Part shown: one piece after another, positions 43,021-52,148 of the stretch | How positions within the stretch are numbered: position 1 is the stretch's first letter | How the letters are laid out: every line of letters begins with the position of its first letter | The notes under the pieces: model-generated | What the model saw: the letters and a program-made list of their open reading frames with translations, nothing else | Database searches by the model: none | Told to the model about the DNA's origin: nothing | Made by a program: the position numbers and the translations under genes | Assembly: GCA_016710165.1 (NCBI GenBank) | Contig: JADJLJ010000005.1 | Span: 124,001 to 188,000 of the forward strand | DNA from: Chitinophagaceae bacterium | Lineage (GTDB): Bacteria; Bacteroidota; Bacteroidia; Chitinophagales; Chitinophagaceae | DNA length: 64,000 nucleotides | Direction: 5' to 3'

Positions 43021-44742
43021 TCAATATCCCCTTGCATCATCATCGCCCCGTTTATCTCCAATGGCAATGATGATCCTGCGCTTAGACGAATGGTTGCTTT
43101 TCACCTGGATCAGTTCTGTTCTCCCGATCGCTTCCCTTACGTTTAGTTCATATCCCATCGCTTCCAGTTGTTTTCGTACTTCTTCCGGGAAATCTTTTTC
43201 AATATCGATCCTGTCCGGCGACCACTGGTGATGAAATTTTGGTTTGTTTACCGCATCTTCCGCACGCATGTTGAATTCAAGTATGTTCACCAGGGTTTGA
43301 AAAACACTTGTGGGTATGGTAGTACCACCGGGCGTGCCCACCACCAGGTAGGGCTTATTGTTTTTCAGAACGATCGTCGGCGTCATGCTGCTCAGCATCC
43401 GCTTGGCAGGTGCAATGGCATTCTTATCATTTCCCAGGGCGCCATACATATTGGGTACACCCGGCTTTACACTGAAGTCATCCATTTCATTGTTCAGGAT
43501 AAAACCGGCGCCGCCAACAACCGTATGGCTTCCATAGCTGTCATTTAAGGTAGTGGTTACGGCAACCGCATTCCCTTCCGCATCGATCACACTCAAATGA
43601 GTGGTCTCCTCGCTTTCTTTGATAATGCCTGCCCCCGTTAATTTGCTGTTGCCTGCCTTGCCGGGCTCATAGTCTTTCATTCTTTCTTTTAAGTATGTTT
43701 CACTGACCAGTGTTCTTACCGGGACCTTTACAAAATCCGGGTCACCTAAAAATTCGCCCCGGTCGGCAAATGCCCTGCGTTCTACTTCGGTCATCAGTTG
43801 AACGGACTCTGCTGTTTGAAATCCCAGGCCAGCAATATTCCTGTTTTCGATCATCTTCAGCATCTGTTGTATGATTATTCCGCCACTGCTTGGCAACGGC
43901 ATCGAGATCACCTGGTATCCCTTGTAATTAAAATCAACCGCAGGCCTTTCTTTTGCTTCATAGTTTTTCAGGTCATCCAGGCTGATGATGCCGTTGCCTT
44001 TCTGCATTTCTGCAACGATGAGCCCGGCCGTTTCACCTTCGTAAAAACCTTTCCGTCCCTGGTCCCTTATCCGTTTTAAGGTATTGGCAAGTTCCTTTTG
44101 TACCAATATATCGCCTGCCTTCCATTTTTCATCTTTCACAAATGCAACCGGCAAACTATTCTGTTCCTGAAATTCTTTTTTGTTGTAGTTGAATGAAGAG
44201 GCCTGTGAAGCCGTGATGGCAAAACCATTTTCTGCCAGGTCAATGGCGGGCTGGATAAGTTTTTCGAAGGGAAGCTTTGCATATTTCATGCTGGCAAATA
44301 AACCGGCTACTGTACCCGGTACGCCCGATGCCATATGGCCATACTGCGATAAATTCATCTGTGCATTGCCGTCCTTATCAAGGTACATATCCCGGCTTGC
44401 TTTTGAAGGAGCTTTTTCCCGGTAGTCGAGGCAGATATTATTGCCATCTTTTAAATGTGCCACCATAAAGCCTCCACCCCCGATATTACCTGCAGCCGGG
44501 TAAACCACGGCCAGGGTAAGTTGGGCAGCAATGGCCGCATCAACGGCATTACCTCCCTGTTTTAAAATATCAAGTCCCACCATGTTTGCCAGCGGATGGG
44601 CCGATACCACAGCCCCTTTTTTGCAGGTGATGGTCTTTTGAACGGAATAGGTAAGGCCCTTGATCTTTTGCGGCTGGGCAAATGAAGCGGATGCCAAAGC
44701 AAGAGCAAGTACAAGGGGGGAAAAGAGTTTCTTAAAATGCAT
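43021..44742 (-). CDS. ggt: Gamma-glutamyltransferase
   Basis: 573 residues with a signal peptide ('LVLALALASASFAQ'). 'GGNAVDAAIAAQLTLAVVYP' and 'GNIGGGGFMV' are GGT motifs; the proenzyme is cut before Thr380 in 'SEETTHLSVIDAEGNAVAV', which becomes the catalytic nucleophile. 'MPLPSSGGIIIQQ' is also conserved. Periplasmic enzyme that hydrolyses or transfers the gamma-glutamyl group of glutathione and related peptides. The 3' end sits at an ACTTACAACTTACG repeat. Confidence 0.94.
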   Translation of the reverse strand: MHFKKLFSPLVLALALASASFAQPQKIKGLTYSVQKTITCKKGAVVSAHPLANMVGLDILKQGGNAVDAAIAAQLTLAVVYPAAGNIGGGGFMVAHLKDGNNICLDYREKAPSKASRDMYLDKDGNAQMNLSQYGHMASGVPGTVAGLFASMKYAKLPFEKLIQPAIDLAENGFAITASQASSFNYNKKEFQEQNSLPVAFVKDEKWKAGDILVQKELANTLKRIRDQGRKGFYEGETAGLIVAEMQKGNGIISLDDLKNYEAKERPAVDFNYKGYQVISMPLPSSGGIIIQQMLKMIENRNIAGLGFQTAESVQLMTEVERRAFADRGEFLGDPDFVKVPVRTLVSETYLKERMKDYEPGKAGNSKLTGAGIIKESEETTHLSVIDAEGNAVAVTTTLNDSYGSHTVVGGAGFILNNEMDDFSVKPGVPNMYGALGNDKNAIAPAKRMLSSMTPTIVLKNNKPYLVVGTPGGTTIPTSVFQTLVNILEFNMRAEDAVNKPKFHHQWSPDRIDIEKDFPEEVRKQLEAMGYELNVREAIGRTELIQVKSNHSSKRRIIIAIGDKRGDDDARGY

Positions 44743-45111
44743 GAACGGGATTTTTCACCGAAATTACTTTATTGGCGTCATATCTAACAGCGGGATGCCC
44801 TAAGTGCCCAGGCCGTGGCTGCTGTCCCCACCGGCCACTTAGTGCTTGGCTGCTGGCTCCCTCAATTACATACTTATTTGTTTTATGAATTCATTAAGGG
44901 ATAAGTGGATGCCATAAGTCTCCCACGCCGTGGTCGGTGTCCTCACCGACCACCTGTTGCATTGGGTGGCGGTTCCTGCAATTACAATATTTAATTGTTT
45001 TATGAATTCATTAAGGGATAAGTGGATGCCATAAGTCACCCGCTTTCTTTATTTTCACGTAATATTTAAGAGTATGGCCATCAACCTGCTCTTTACCACC
45101 AAACGAAAAAG
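44743..45111. other. Repeat-bearing intergenic region upstream of the M14 peptidase gene
   Basis: About 370 bases with no supported gene. Most of it is a tandem repeat (44783-45040). The remainder holds the divergent promoters, with a possible TATTTTC -7-like box near 45050. Confidence 0.6.
44783..45040. repeat. About 117-bp tandem repeat, two and a half units, with perfect hairpin
   Basis: A 43-bp core is identical at 44878-44920 and 44995-45037, 117 bases apart. The intervening part (GTGGTCGGTG TCCT CACCGACCAC, 44930-44953) is a perfect 10-bp hairpin, and a diverged copy of the same part lies at about 44783-44870 (GTGGCTGCTGTCCCCACCGGCC). Conserved hairpin plus conserved spacer suggests a duplicated element and not simple slippage. 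Confidence 0.75.
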
Positions 45112-47196
45112 ATGAGAATTAAACCGATTTTTGCCGGACTGCTTTTGATTAGTATGTCTGCAGCGGCGCAATTAAGATCGCCGGATGAATTTTTGAATTA
45201 TCCCCTGGGAAGCAAATTCACGCCTCACCACAAGATCGTAAACTATTTCAACCAAACGGCAGCCGCCATGCCCCAGATGATGAAGCTGGAAAAATATGGC
45301 GAGACCCATGAAGGCAGGGATTTGTTGCTGGCCTTCGTTTCTTCGGCGGAGAATATGGCGAGGCTGGACGAGATACGGAAAAACAATCTCCGGCTCACCG
45401 GTATGTTAAGGGATAAGCCGGCTGATCTTTCTACCCCCGTGATCGTATGGCTGAGTTATAATGTACATGGCAACGAAGCAAGTTCTTCTGAAGTTTCGAT
45501 GAAGACCTTATATGAATTATTGAACCCGGGCAATACACAAACCAAAGAGTGGCTGAAGAATACGGTGGTGATCATTGATCCCTGTCTCAACCCGGACGGC
45601 AGGGACCGGTATGTGAACTGGTTTAATCAAACGGCAGGAAAAAATGCCGATGCCAATTCCGGCAGCAGGGAACACAGCGAACCCTGGCCCGGGGGAAGGA
45701 CGAATCATTACAACTTTGACCTGAACCGTGACTGGGCCTGGCAAACACAGGTGGAAACACAGGGCCGGGTAAAAAAATACAACGAATGGATGCCGCAGAT
45801 ACATTGCGATTACCACGAGCAGGGTATCAACAACCCGTATTATTTTGCACCGGCTGCCGAACCCTTTCATGAAGTGATCACTCCCTGGCAGCGGCAGTTC
45901 CAGACAAGCATTGGTAAAAACCATGCCCGGTATTTTGATGCCAATGGCTGGCTGTATTTCACCAAGGAGATATTCGACCTGTTCTACCCATCGTATGGAG
46001 ATACCTATCCTACCTATAACGGGGCCATCGGCATGACCTATGAACAGGCAGGTCATAGCCAGGGCGGTTTGGCAGTGATAACGAACGACGGTGATACGCT
46101 TACATTGAAGGACAGGATCGCCCATCACTTTACCACCAGTATGAGCACGATTGAGATCGCTTCAGTGAATGCCGGCAAATTACTGGGTGAGTTCAAAAAA
46201 TATTTTGATGATGCCAATACGAACGGGGTAGGGGAATATAAGACCTATGTCATTACCGAGAATAATGAAGGCAGGCGGAAAGCGCTGCAGGTTTTTTTTG
46301 AACGGAACGGCATTCAGTATGGTTCGGTAAACGCGTCTTCCGTGAGGGGGTATAATTATTTTACCGGTAAAGAAGAAAGCTTTGCTGCTATTGGCAGCCT
46401 GGCTGTAAGTTCGTATCAACCCAAGTCGTCGCTGGTAAAAGTATTGTTTGAGCCCAAATCAAAACTGAGTGATTCTGCTACGTATGATATTACTGCCTGG
46501 GGCTTGCCCTATGTATATGGCGTGCAGGCTTATGCGGTAAATGAAAGACTTGTACTGACTTCTTACAACGGTCAGGGAATTAAAACCAATGTAGCTGCAT
46601 CTGCCTACGGCTACCTGGTGAATTACAATTCTTTTGCCGATGCAAAATTCCTGGCTGCCCTGCTGGATGCAAGGATAAAGGTTCGTTTTGCAGAAAGGGA
46701 ATTTGGTTTCAATGGAAGAACATTTGCCCGGGGAACCCTGATCGTCCTGAAAAAGGGGAATGAGGATAAGCTGCAGCAGTTTTCAGACATGGCTGCTGCG
46801 TATAACGCCCCGGTAACGGAAGTAAGTGGAGGCTTTATGGACAGCGGCTTTGATTTTGGCAGCGATAAGGTACACCTCATTAAAAAACCAAACGTAGTGT
46901 TGCTTACCGGTAAGGGAGTAAATGCAAATGCCGCCGGTGAAGTATGGCATTTGTTTGAACAGCAGCTGGATTACCCGGTCACATTAATGAACGCTGAAGA
47001 CCTTGTCGGCAGCGACCTGAAGAATACGGATGTGCTGATACTGCCGGATGGAAACTACAGGTTCCTGCAGAGTAAAGAAGCAGCGGCCGAGATAAAGACC
47101 TGGGTACAGCAGGGCGGAAAGATCATTGCGTTTGACAATGCTGCCGCACAAATAGCCAGGGCCGACTTGGGGCATCAAATCAAAAAAGGAGGATGA
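45112..47196 (+). CDS. M14 family zinc carboxypeptidase, N-terminal part
   Basis: Signal peptide ('AGLLLISMSAAAQ') then the M14 catalytic domain. Zinc ligands are His119 and Glu122 in 'LSYNVHGNEASSSE' and a later His in 'QIHCDYHEQG'; 'NPDGRDRYVNWFN' and 'DLNRDWAWQTQVE' are substrate-binding motifs. The frame ends after 'HQIKKGG' because of an extra A in the run 47182-47187. With one A removed the protein runs on as 'KKEDDDKKKDDKKDD' and into the next ORF. Complete gene: 45112-47620. Confidence 0.88.
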   Translation: MRIKPIFAGLLLISMSAAAQLRSPDEFLNYPLGSKFTPHHKIVNYFNQTAAAMPQMMKLEKYGETHEGRDLLLAFVSSAENMARLDEIRKNNLRLTGMLRDKPADLSTPVIVWLSYNVHGNEASSSEVSMKTLYELLNPGNTQTKEWLKNTVVIIDPCLNPDGRDRYVNWFNQTAGKNADANSGSREHSEPWPGGRTNHYNFDLNRDWAWQTQVETQGRVKKYNEWMPQIHCDYHEQGINNPYYFAPAAEPFHEVITPWQRQFQTSIGKNHARYFDANGWLYFTKEIFDLFYPSYGDTYPTYNGAIGMTYEQAGHSQGGLAVITNDGDTLTLKDRIAHHFTTSMSTIEIASVNAGKLLGEFKKYFDDANTNGVGEYKTYVITENNEGRRKALQVFFERNGIQYGSVNASSVRGYNYFTGKEESFAAIGSLAVSSYQPKSSLVKVLFEPKSKLSDSATYDITAWGLPYVYGVQAYAVNERLVLTSYNGQGIKTNVAASAYGYLVNYNSFADAKFLAALLDARIKVRFAEREFGFNGRTFARGTLIVLKKGNEDKLQQFSDMAAAYNAPVTEVSGGFMDSGFDFGSDKVHLIKKPNVVLLTGKGVNANAAGEVWHLFEQQLDYPVTLMNAEDLVGSDLKNTDVLILPDGNYRFLQSKEAAAEIKTWVQQGGKIIAFDNAAAQIARADLGHQIKKGG

Positions 47197-47245
47197 CGAT
47201 AAGAAGAAAGATGATAAGAAGGACGACAAGGATGTCTATGCAGAA

Positions 47246-47620
47246 GTGAAGCGTTATGAGAACCGGGAACGTGACTGGATCGTGAATAATATCCCCGGCG
47301 CTATTTATAAAGTGGAGCTGGATAACTCACATCCGCTGGCATTTGGCTATGGCAATACCTATTATACGCTGAAACTCAGCGATGATATCTATGAATTCAT
47401 GAAGTCTGGTTGGAATGTAGGGATCATTAAAAAAGAGAACCAGGCTGCGGGGTTCGTAGGCAATAAACTGCAGGAAAAAATAAAGGACGGCACCGTGATC
47501 GGTGTACAACCCCTGGGTAATGGTTCCGTTGTGTTCTTTGCCGATGATCCCGTCTTCCGCAATTTCTGGGAGAACGGGAAAATGCTGCTGGTGAATGCGG
47601 TTTTCCTCGTAGGACAATAG
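47246..47620 (+). CDS. M14 family zinc carboxypeptidase, C-terminal part
   Basis: The frame is open from about 47188 and begins with a Lys/Asp-rich linker; the ATG at 47246 is inside the protein and probably not a real start. The rest ('RYENRERDWIVNNIPGAIYK', 'GNGSVVFFADDPVFRNFWEN', 'LLVNAVFLVG') is the C-terminal domain of large M14 peptidases of Bacteroidota. Same gene as 45112-47196, split by a one-base insertion. Confidence 0.8.
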   Translation: MKRYENRERDWIVNNIPGAIYKVELDNSHPLAFGYGNTYYTLKLSDDIYEFMKSGWNVGIIKKENQAAGFVGNKLQEKIKDGTVIGVQPLGNGSVVFFADDPVFRNFWENGKMLLVNAVFLVGQ

Positions 47621-47622
47621 AT

Positions 47623-47665
47623 CAATTAAGAATTAAAAATTAAGAATTACGAATTTATAATTAAA
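47623..47665. repeat. AT-rich 'AATTAAAAATT' family repeat
   Basis: AATTAAGAATTAAAAATTAAG plus a diverged copy just after the M14 stop and before the PIG-L gene. Confidence 0.55.
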
Positions 47666-47674
47666 CCATTCAGT

Positions 47675-50188
47675 ATGTTCAGGAAATCAGCGCTCGCATT
47701 TTTAATTTTTAATTTTTCATTTTTAATTATTTCAGCGCAGGCCCCGAGATCATACACGTCTGCTGAATTGCTGCTTCAATTAAAAAAACTGAATGTACTC
47801 GGTTCGGTATTGTACATCGCCGCACATCCCGATGATGAGAACACGAGGTTGCTGGCCTACCTGGCCAACGAAAAATTATACCGCACCGGTTACCTGAGTT
47901 TAACAAGGGGCGACGGCGGGCAGAACCTGATCGGTGATGAACAGGGTGTTGACCTGGGTTTGATACGCACACAGGAGTTACTGGCAGCCCGCCGCATTGA
48001 TGGTGCCGAACAATTCTTTTCGCGTGCATTTGATTTTGGTTTCAGTAAAAGCCCCGAAGAAGCCATGCGGTTTTGGGGGCATGATAAGATACTGAGTGAC
48101 GTGGTATGGGTTATACGTAGGTTCAAACCCGACGTGATCATCACCCGTTTTCCCACTACCGGGGAAGGGGGACATGGGCATCATACGGCTTCTGCCATCC
48201 TTGCAGCAGAAGCATTTGACGCCGCAGCCGACCCGTTAAAATTCCCGGAACAGCTGAAGCAGGGTGTTACCCCCTGGCAGGCAAAAAGGCTGCTATGGAA
48301 TACATTCAACTTTGGCGGTAACAATACACAAAGAGACGACCAGTTCAAGATGGATTGCGGGGATTACAACCCTGTTCTTGGAAAAAGTTATGGAGAGATC
48401 GCTGCTGCCAGCCGCAGCCAGCACAAGAGCCAGGGCTTTGGCGTACCGGCGCAAAGAGGGAGCATCATTGAATATTTTAAAACGATAAACGGAACGGTGC
48501 CGGTCAATGACCTGATGGATGGGATCACTGCAGACTGGAAAAGAACGGCCACGGACCAGGTTTCGGATATGATCGCCGGCACCATAAAAAGCAGCATTGA
48601 AAAGATCATTTCCGGGTTTTCGGTAGAACATCCCGAACGGTCACTGGCAGCCCTGGTAAAATTGCATAAGGAAGTGGCAGCAACCCGGGATATTTACTGG
48701 CGTGATCAAAAGCTGGGTGAAATTGAAAAGATCATTGAGAGCTGCAGCGGCCTGTTCATGGATGCCACCACCAATACCCAGTTCGCTGTGCAGGGAGACA
48801 GTTTAAAGATCAACCTGGTTGTTAACAACCGGGCGGGATCCAATATTTTAAGCGCCGATGCACACCTGAATGATGACTATGTGATATTTGACCAGCTTAA
48901 GAAAAATGTGAATTCGCTGAAGACCTACAGCATGTTCATCAAACCGGGTACCCGGCCCACACAACCCTACTGGCTGGAGAAACCGATGGACAAAGGAAGT
49001 TTCAATGTTACCGACCAGCAGCAGATCGGTAAGGGGGAAAGCGATCCGTTGAGTGTTGTGTTCAGCATGATGATCGAAGGATCGGAGTTCAAATTCAGGA
49101 AACCTGTCCGCTATAAATATACCGATCCGGTGAAAGGGGAATTGTACCAGCCGGTTTCTGTCATACCCCGGCTGGAACTTGATTACATCGGCGATGTTTT
49201 TCTTGCGGTGAATAACAGGCCGGTCGATGTGCGCACGCGTGTAAAGTCGAACCTGCCGGACACGGCCACTTACACCGTTTTTAAAAAGACCTCTTCAAAG
49301 ATCGTCAACAGCAATGATCCGTACATTTTTAAAAACAGCCCTTTAAAAAAGGAGGCAACTGAATCTTCTGTTTTTACTTTTAAAGGAGTGGAATCTGATT
49401 ATGTAGAAGAAATAAGATTGCAGGCCACTGAAGGTGAAAATATTTTCAGCCAGCACAAAGAAACGATCGGCTATGACCATATCCCATCGATCGTTTATTT
49501 TCACGAGGCAACAGCAAGGCTCTCCCGGGTAGACCTGAAGACAGAAGGCAACCTGGTTGGATACATTCCCGGGGCGGGGGATAAGATACCCGGGGCATTG
49601 CTCCAGATGGGATATAAAGTGATAACGCTTAAAGAAGCGGATATTACGGCGGGCAATTTACGGCAACTGGATGCCATTGTTACCGGTATACGGGCATACA
49701 ATACCAATGAGTGGATGAACAATGTATACGATGAACTGATGCAGTATGTGAAGGAGGGAGGCGTGTTGCTGGTTCAGTATAATACCAGCAACCAGATCGG
49801 CCCAGTCAAGGCAAAGATCTCACCCTATCCGTTTACCATCAGCCGGAACCGGGTAACCGATGAAGAAGCAAAAGTGAATTTCCTTTTACCGGATCATCCG
49901 GCATTGAATTACCCGAATAAGATAACCCAAAAGGATTTTGAAGGATGGATACAGGAGCGGAGTATTTATCATGCCGAGAATACGGATACGGCGTACAAAA
50001 AAGTGCTCAGCATGAAAGATCCCGGCGAAAAGGAACAGGATGGCAGCCTCATCATTGCCGGTTATGGTAAGGGAAGGTTTGTTTATACGGGGCTGGTCTT
50101 CTTCAGGGAATTACCTGCCGGTGTGCCGGGGGCATACAGGTTGTTTGCTAATTTGATAGCTAATAACAGGGGGAAGTATGTTAAGTGA
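47675..50188 (+). CDS. PIG-L family deacetylase with C-terminal extension
   Basis: 837 residues. Signal peptide 'FLIFNFSFLIISAQ', then the PIG-L (LmbE-like) domain with the metal motif 'AAHPDDEN' (residues 49-56), 'SLTRGDGGQNLIGDEQG' and 'EGGHGHHTASAIL'. The rest is beta-rich and ends with a ThuA/GATase-like stretch ('VQYNTSNQIGP', 'GYGKGRFVYTGLVFFRELPAG'). It probably deacetylates an N-acetyl sugar outside the cytoplasm. The signal peptide is encoded by an AT-rich interspersed repeat. It follows the M14 peptidase gene and is followed by the symporter. Confidence 0.88.
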   Translation: MFRKSALAFLIFNFSFLIISAQAPRSYTSAELLLQLKKLNVLGSVLYIAAHPDDENTRLLAYLANEKLYRTGYLSLTRGDGGQNLIGDEQGVDLGLIRTQELLAARRIDGAEQFFSRAFDFGFSKSPEEAMRFWGHDKILSDVVWVIRRFKPDVIITRFPTTGEGGHGHHTASAILAAEAFDAAADPLKFPEQLKQGVTPWQAKRLLWNTFNFGGNNTQRDDQFKMDCGDYNPVLGKSYGEIAAASRSQHKSQGFGVPAQRGSIIEYFKTINGTVPVNDLMDGITADWKRTATDQVSDMIAGTIKSSIEKIISGFSVEHPERSLAALVKLHKEVAATRDIYWRDQKLGEIEKIIESCSGLFMDATTNTQFAVQGDSLKINLVVNNRAGSNILSADAHLNDDYVIFDQLKKNVNSLKTYSMFIKPGTRPTQPYWLEKPMDKGSFNVTDQQQIGKGESDPLSVVFSMMIEGSEFKFRKPVRYKYTDPVKGELYQPVSVIPRLELDYIGDVFLAVNNRPVDVRTRVKSNLPDTATYTVFKKTSSKIVNSNDPYIFKNSPLKKEATESSVFTFKGVESDYVEEIRLQATEGENIFSQHKETIGYDHIPSIVYFHEATARLSRVDLKTEGNLVGYIPGAGDKIPGALLQMGYKVITLKEADITAGNLRQLDAIVTGIRAYNTNEWMNNVYDELMQYVKEGGVLLVQYNTSNQIGPVKAKISPYPFTISRNRVTDEEAKVNFLLPDHPALNYPNKITQKDFEGWIQERSIYHAENTDTAYKKVLSMKDPGEKEQDGSLIIAGYGKGRFVYTGLVFFRELPAGVPGAYRLFANLIANNRGKYVK
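47698..47731. repeat. AT-rich repeat inside the coding sequence (signal peptide)
   Basis: TTTTTAATTTTTAATTTTTC and following bases, the reverse-complement word of the intergenic AATTAAAAATT repeats, encode the hydrophobic core of the PIG-L signal peptide. Confidence 0.6.
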
Positions 50189-50248
50189 TAAGTAATAAGT
50201 AATAAGTAGTAAGTTGTAAGTAATAAGTAGTAAGTAATAAAAGTAAAT
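50186..50248. repeat. 'AAGTAATAAGTAGTAAGT' simple repeat
   Basis: Permuted copies of (A)AGTAATAAGTAGT and AAGTTGTAAG between the PIG-L and symporter genes. Shares GTAAGTTGTAAG with the inverted words at 42981-43019. Confidence 0.6.
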
Positions 50249-50256
50249 AAAGTAAC

Positions 50257-50327
50257 CTGTCATCCTGAGCGATAGCGAAGGATCTCATTATAGTGAAGAG
50301 ATGCTTCGTTCCTCAGCATGACAGTCC
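50257..50327. repeat. Interspersed hairpin repeat GTCATCCTGAGCG...CTCAGCATGAC
   Basis: The ends are imperfect inverted repeats (GTCATCCTGAG / CTCAGCATGAC). The internal words CGAAGGATCTC and GATGCTTCGTTCC are typical of a repeat family seen in many Bacteroidota genomes. It lies between PIG-L and the small membrane protein gene. Confidence 0.65.
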
Positions 50328-50337
50328 TGATAAATAT

Positions 50338-50442
50338 ATGCAGAACGAAAAAACATACTGGAATAAATGGTACTTCACGGTACTTGCGGTTCTTGTTATT
50401 GAGATCATCATCTTTTACTGGATAACCAGGTTTTTCTCATGA
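50338..50442 (+). CDS. 34-residue membrane protein preceding the symporter
   Basis: ATG at 50338 to TGA 50442. It reads 'MQNEKTYWNKWYFTVLAVLV' then 'IEIIIFYWITRFFS': a short charged N-terminus with Trp and one membrane helix. It overlaps the symporter start by ATGA (50439-50442), so the two are translationally coupled. Small single-helix partners are known for some SSS transporters (for example DUF4212), and this may be such a subunit. It does not match one that is recognised here. Confidence 0.6.
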   Translation: MQNEKTYWNKWYFTVLAVLVIEIIIFYWITRFFS

Positions 50443-52067
50443 GTGGCATCGACTGGATCATATTGGTTGTTACGCTGACGGGTATCATCCTGTATGGCAT
50501 TTATAAAAGCCGTACAACAAAAAACCTGGAAGGCTATTTTTTAAGCAACCGTTCGCTGCCCTGGTATCTCGTGTTGTTAAGCATCATGGGTACACAGGCC
50601 AGCGCCATCACTTTTTTGACCGGCCCGGGCCAGGCGTACAGCGACGGGATGCGTTTTGTGCAGTATTATTTCGGCCTGCCGCTGGCGATGATCGTCATCT
50701 GCATTTTTTTTGTACCGGTGTTCAGCAGGTTAAAAGTATATACGGCCTACGAATTCCTGGAGAACCGGTTTGATGTAAAGACAAGAACACTTACATCCTT
50801 TTTATTTTTAGTATCCCGCGGTCTCAGTACCGGCATCAGCATCTTTGCCCCGTCGATCGTGCTGAGTTCATTGATGGGCTGGAATATCTATTATACCAAC
50901 CTGGTAATGGGCGGACTGCTCATCATTTATACCATGAGCGGCGGCGCCAAGGCGGTGGCACATACACAGAAGCTGCAGATGATCATTGTATTTGTGGCTT
51001 TGTTCATCGTAGGTTACCTGGCCGTTAAATTACTGCCGGATGCTATTGGGTTTACCGATGCCCTGCATAAAAGCGGGGAGATGGGGAAGATGAATATCAT
51101 CACCACCGGGTTCACCGACAAGGGTTTTGACTGGAAAGACAAATACAATATCTGGAGTGGTATCATCGGCGGATTCTTTTTAGCGCTCAGTTATTTTGGC
51201 ACCGATCACAGCCAGGTGGGCCGCTATCTTACTGCGAAGAACATAAAGGAAAGCAGGAAAGGCCTGCTCATGAATGGCCTGGTGAAAGTACCCATGCAGT
51301 TCTTTATCCTGCTCATCGGCATCCTCATCTTTTCATTTTACCAGTACAGCAAGGGACCGGTTTATTTTGATGAAGTGGGTGTTGCACAGGCAAAACAAAC
51401 CATCAAGAAGGATTCGTTGAATATGCTGGAGGTACAATATTCCACTGCCTTTGCGGCGGGCAATATGAAAGAGGCCAATGCAGTTCGGAAAACATTTAAG
51501 GGAGTAATGGAGCGGGCCTTGCCGGGTGAAAAGCCCAACGATACCAATTATATCTTCCTCTGGTTCGTAAAGGAGAATTTACCGGTCGGCCTGATCGGGC
51601 TGATCTTCGCCATTATCTTTTTGGCGGCCTGGGGCAGCATTGCAGCGGCGCTCAATTCACTGGCTGCCTGCTCAGTGGTTGACTTCCATAAAAAGTTCTT
51701 CGTAAAAAAGGAAACCGAACTGGAAGATTATAAAGTATCTCAGTGGTACACATTGGGCTGGGGGGTGTTCTGTATCATCATCTCCATGTTTGCCTACAAT
51801 ATCGGCAACAGCCTCATCGAAGCAGTGAACATCCTGGGCTCTTTGTTTTATGGGGTGATCCTGGGCATATTCCTCGTTGCCTTTGGAATGCGGTTCATAA
51901 AAGGACATGCCGTTTTCTATGCCGCCATTCTATCCGAACTGCTGATCATCCTTATTTACAAGATGGATGTGATCTCTTTTCTCTGGCTGAATGCGATAGG
52001 CGCTATACTGGTGATCGGGCTGTCGGCGATACTGCAGCTTTTTATAAAACAAAGAACGCTGCAGTAA
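50439..52067 (+). CDS. Sodium:solute symporter family protein
   Basis: 542 residues, about 13 membrane helices, LeuT-like fold. The N-terminal 'DWIILVVTLTGIILYGIYKS', 'YFLSNRSLPWYLVLLSIMGTQ', 'ITFLTGPGQAYSDGMRF' and 'YTMSGGAKAVAHTQKLQM' are SSS signatures (the last near the Na-binding region). 'FGTDHSQVGRYLTAKNIKES' is also conserved. Takes up a solute with Na+. The neighbours (PIG-L and M14 peptidase) hint at peptide or sugar acid uptake, but the substrate is unknown. Confidence 0.9.
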   Translation: MSGIDWIILVVTLTGIILYGIYKSRTTKNLEGYFLSNRSLPWYLVLLSIMGTQASAITFLTGPGQAYSDGMRFVQYYFGLPLAMIVICIFFVPVFSRLKVYTAYEFLENRFDVKTRTLTSFLFLVSRGLSTGISIFAPSIVLSSLMGWNIYYTNLVMGGLLIIYTMSGGAKAVAHTQKLQMIIVFVALFIVGYLAVKLLPDAIGFTDALHKSGEMGKMNIITTGFTDKGFDWKDKYNIWSGIIGGFFLALSYFGTDHSQVGRYLTAKNIKESRKGLLMNGLVKVPMQFFILLIGILIFSFYQYSKGPVYFDEVGVAQAKQTIKKDSLNMLEVQYSTAFAAGNMKEANAVRKTFKGVMERALPGEKPNDTNYIFLWFVKENLPVGLIGLIFAIIFLAAWGSIAAALNSLAACSVVDFHKKFFVKKETELEDYKVSQWYTLGWGVFCIIISMFAYNIGNSLIEAVNILGSLFYGVILGIFLVAFGMRFIKGHAVFYAAILSELLIILIYKMDVISFLWLNAIGAILVIGLSAILQLFIKQRTLQ

Positions 52068-52105
52068 AAACAGCTGTCATTCCTGCCCCGGGATCACAAA
52101 ATAAA

Positions 52106-52131
52106 AAAGCGCTGCATTGCTGCAACGCTTT
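52106..52131. terminator. Bidirectional hairpin terminator
   Basis: AAAGCGCTGCA and TGCAACGCTTT pair around TTGC with one mismatch, between convergent symporter and DUF2911 genes. Confidence 0.65.
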
Positions 52132-52148
52132 GTATCTGTTGAAATAAT

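Noticed and set aside
44878..45037. CRISPR array
   Set aside because: Only two full copies of a 43-bp unit with a 74-base spacer that is itself part of the repeat; no cas genes.
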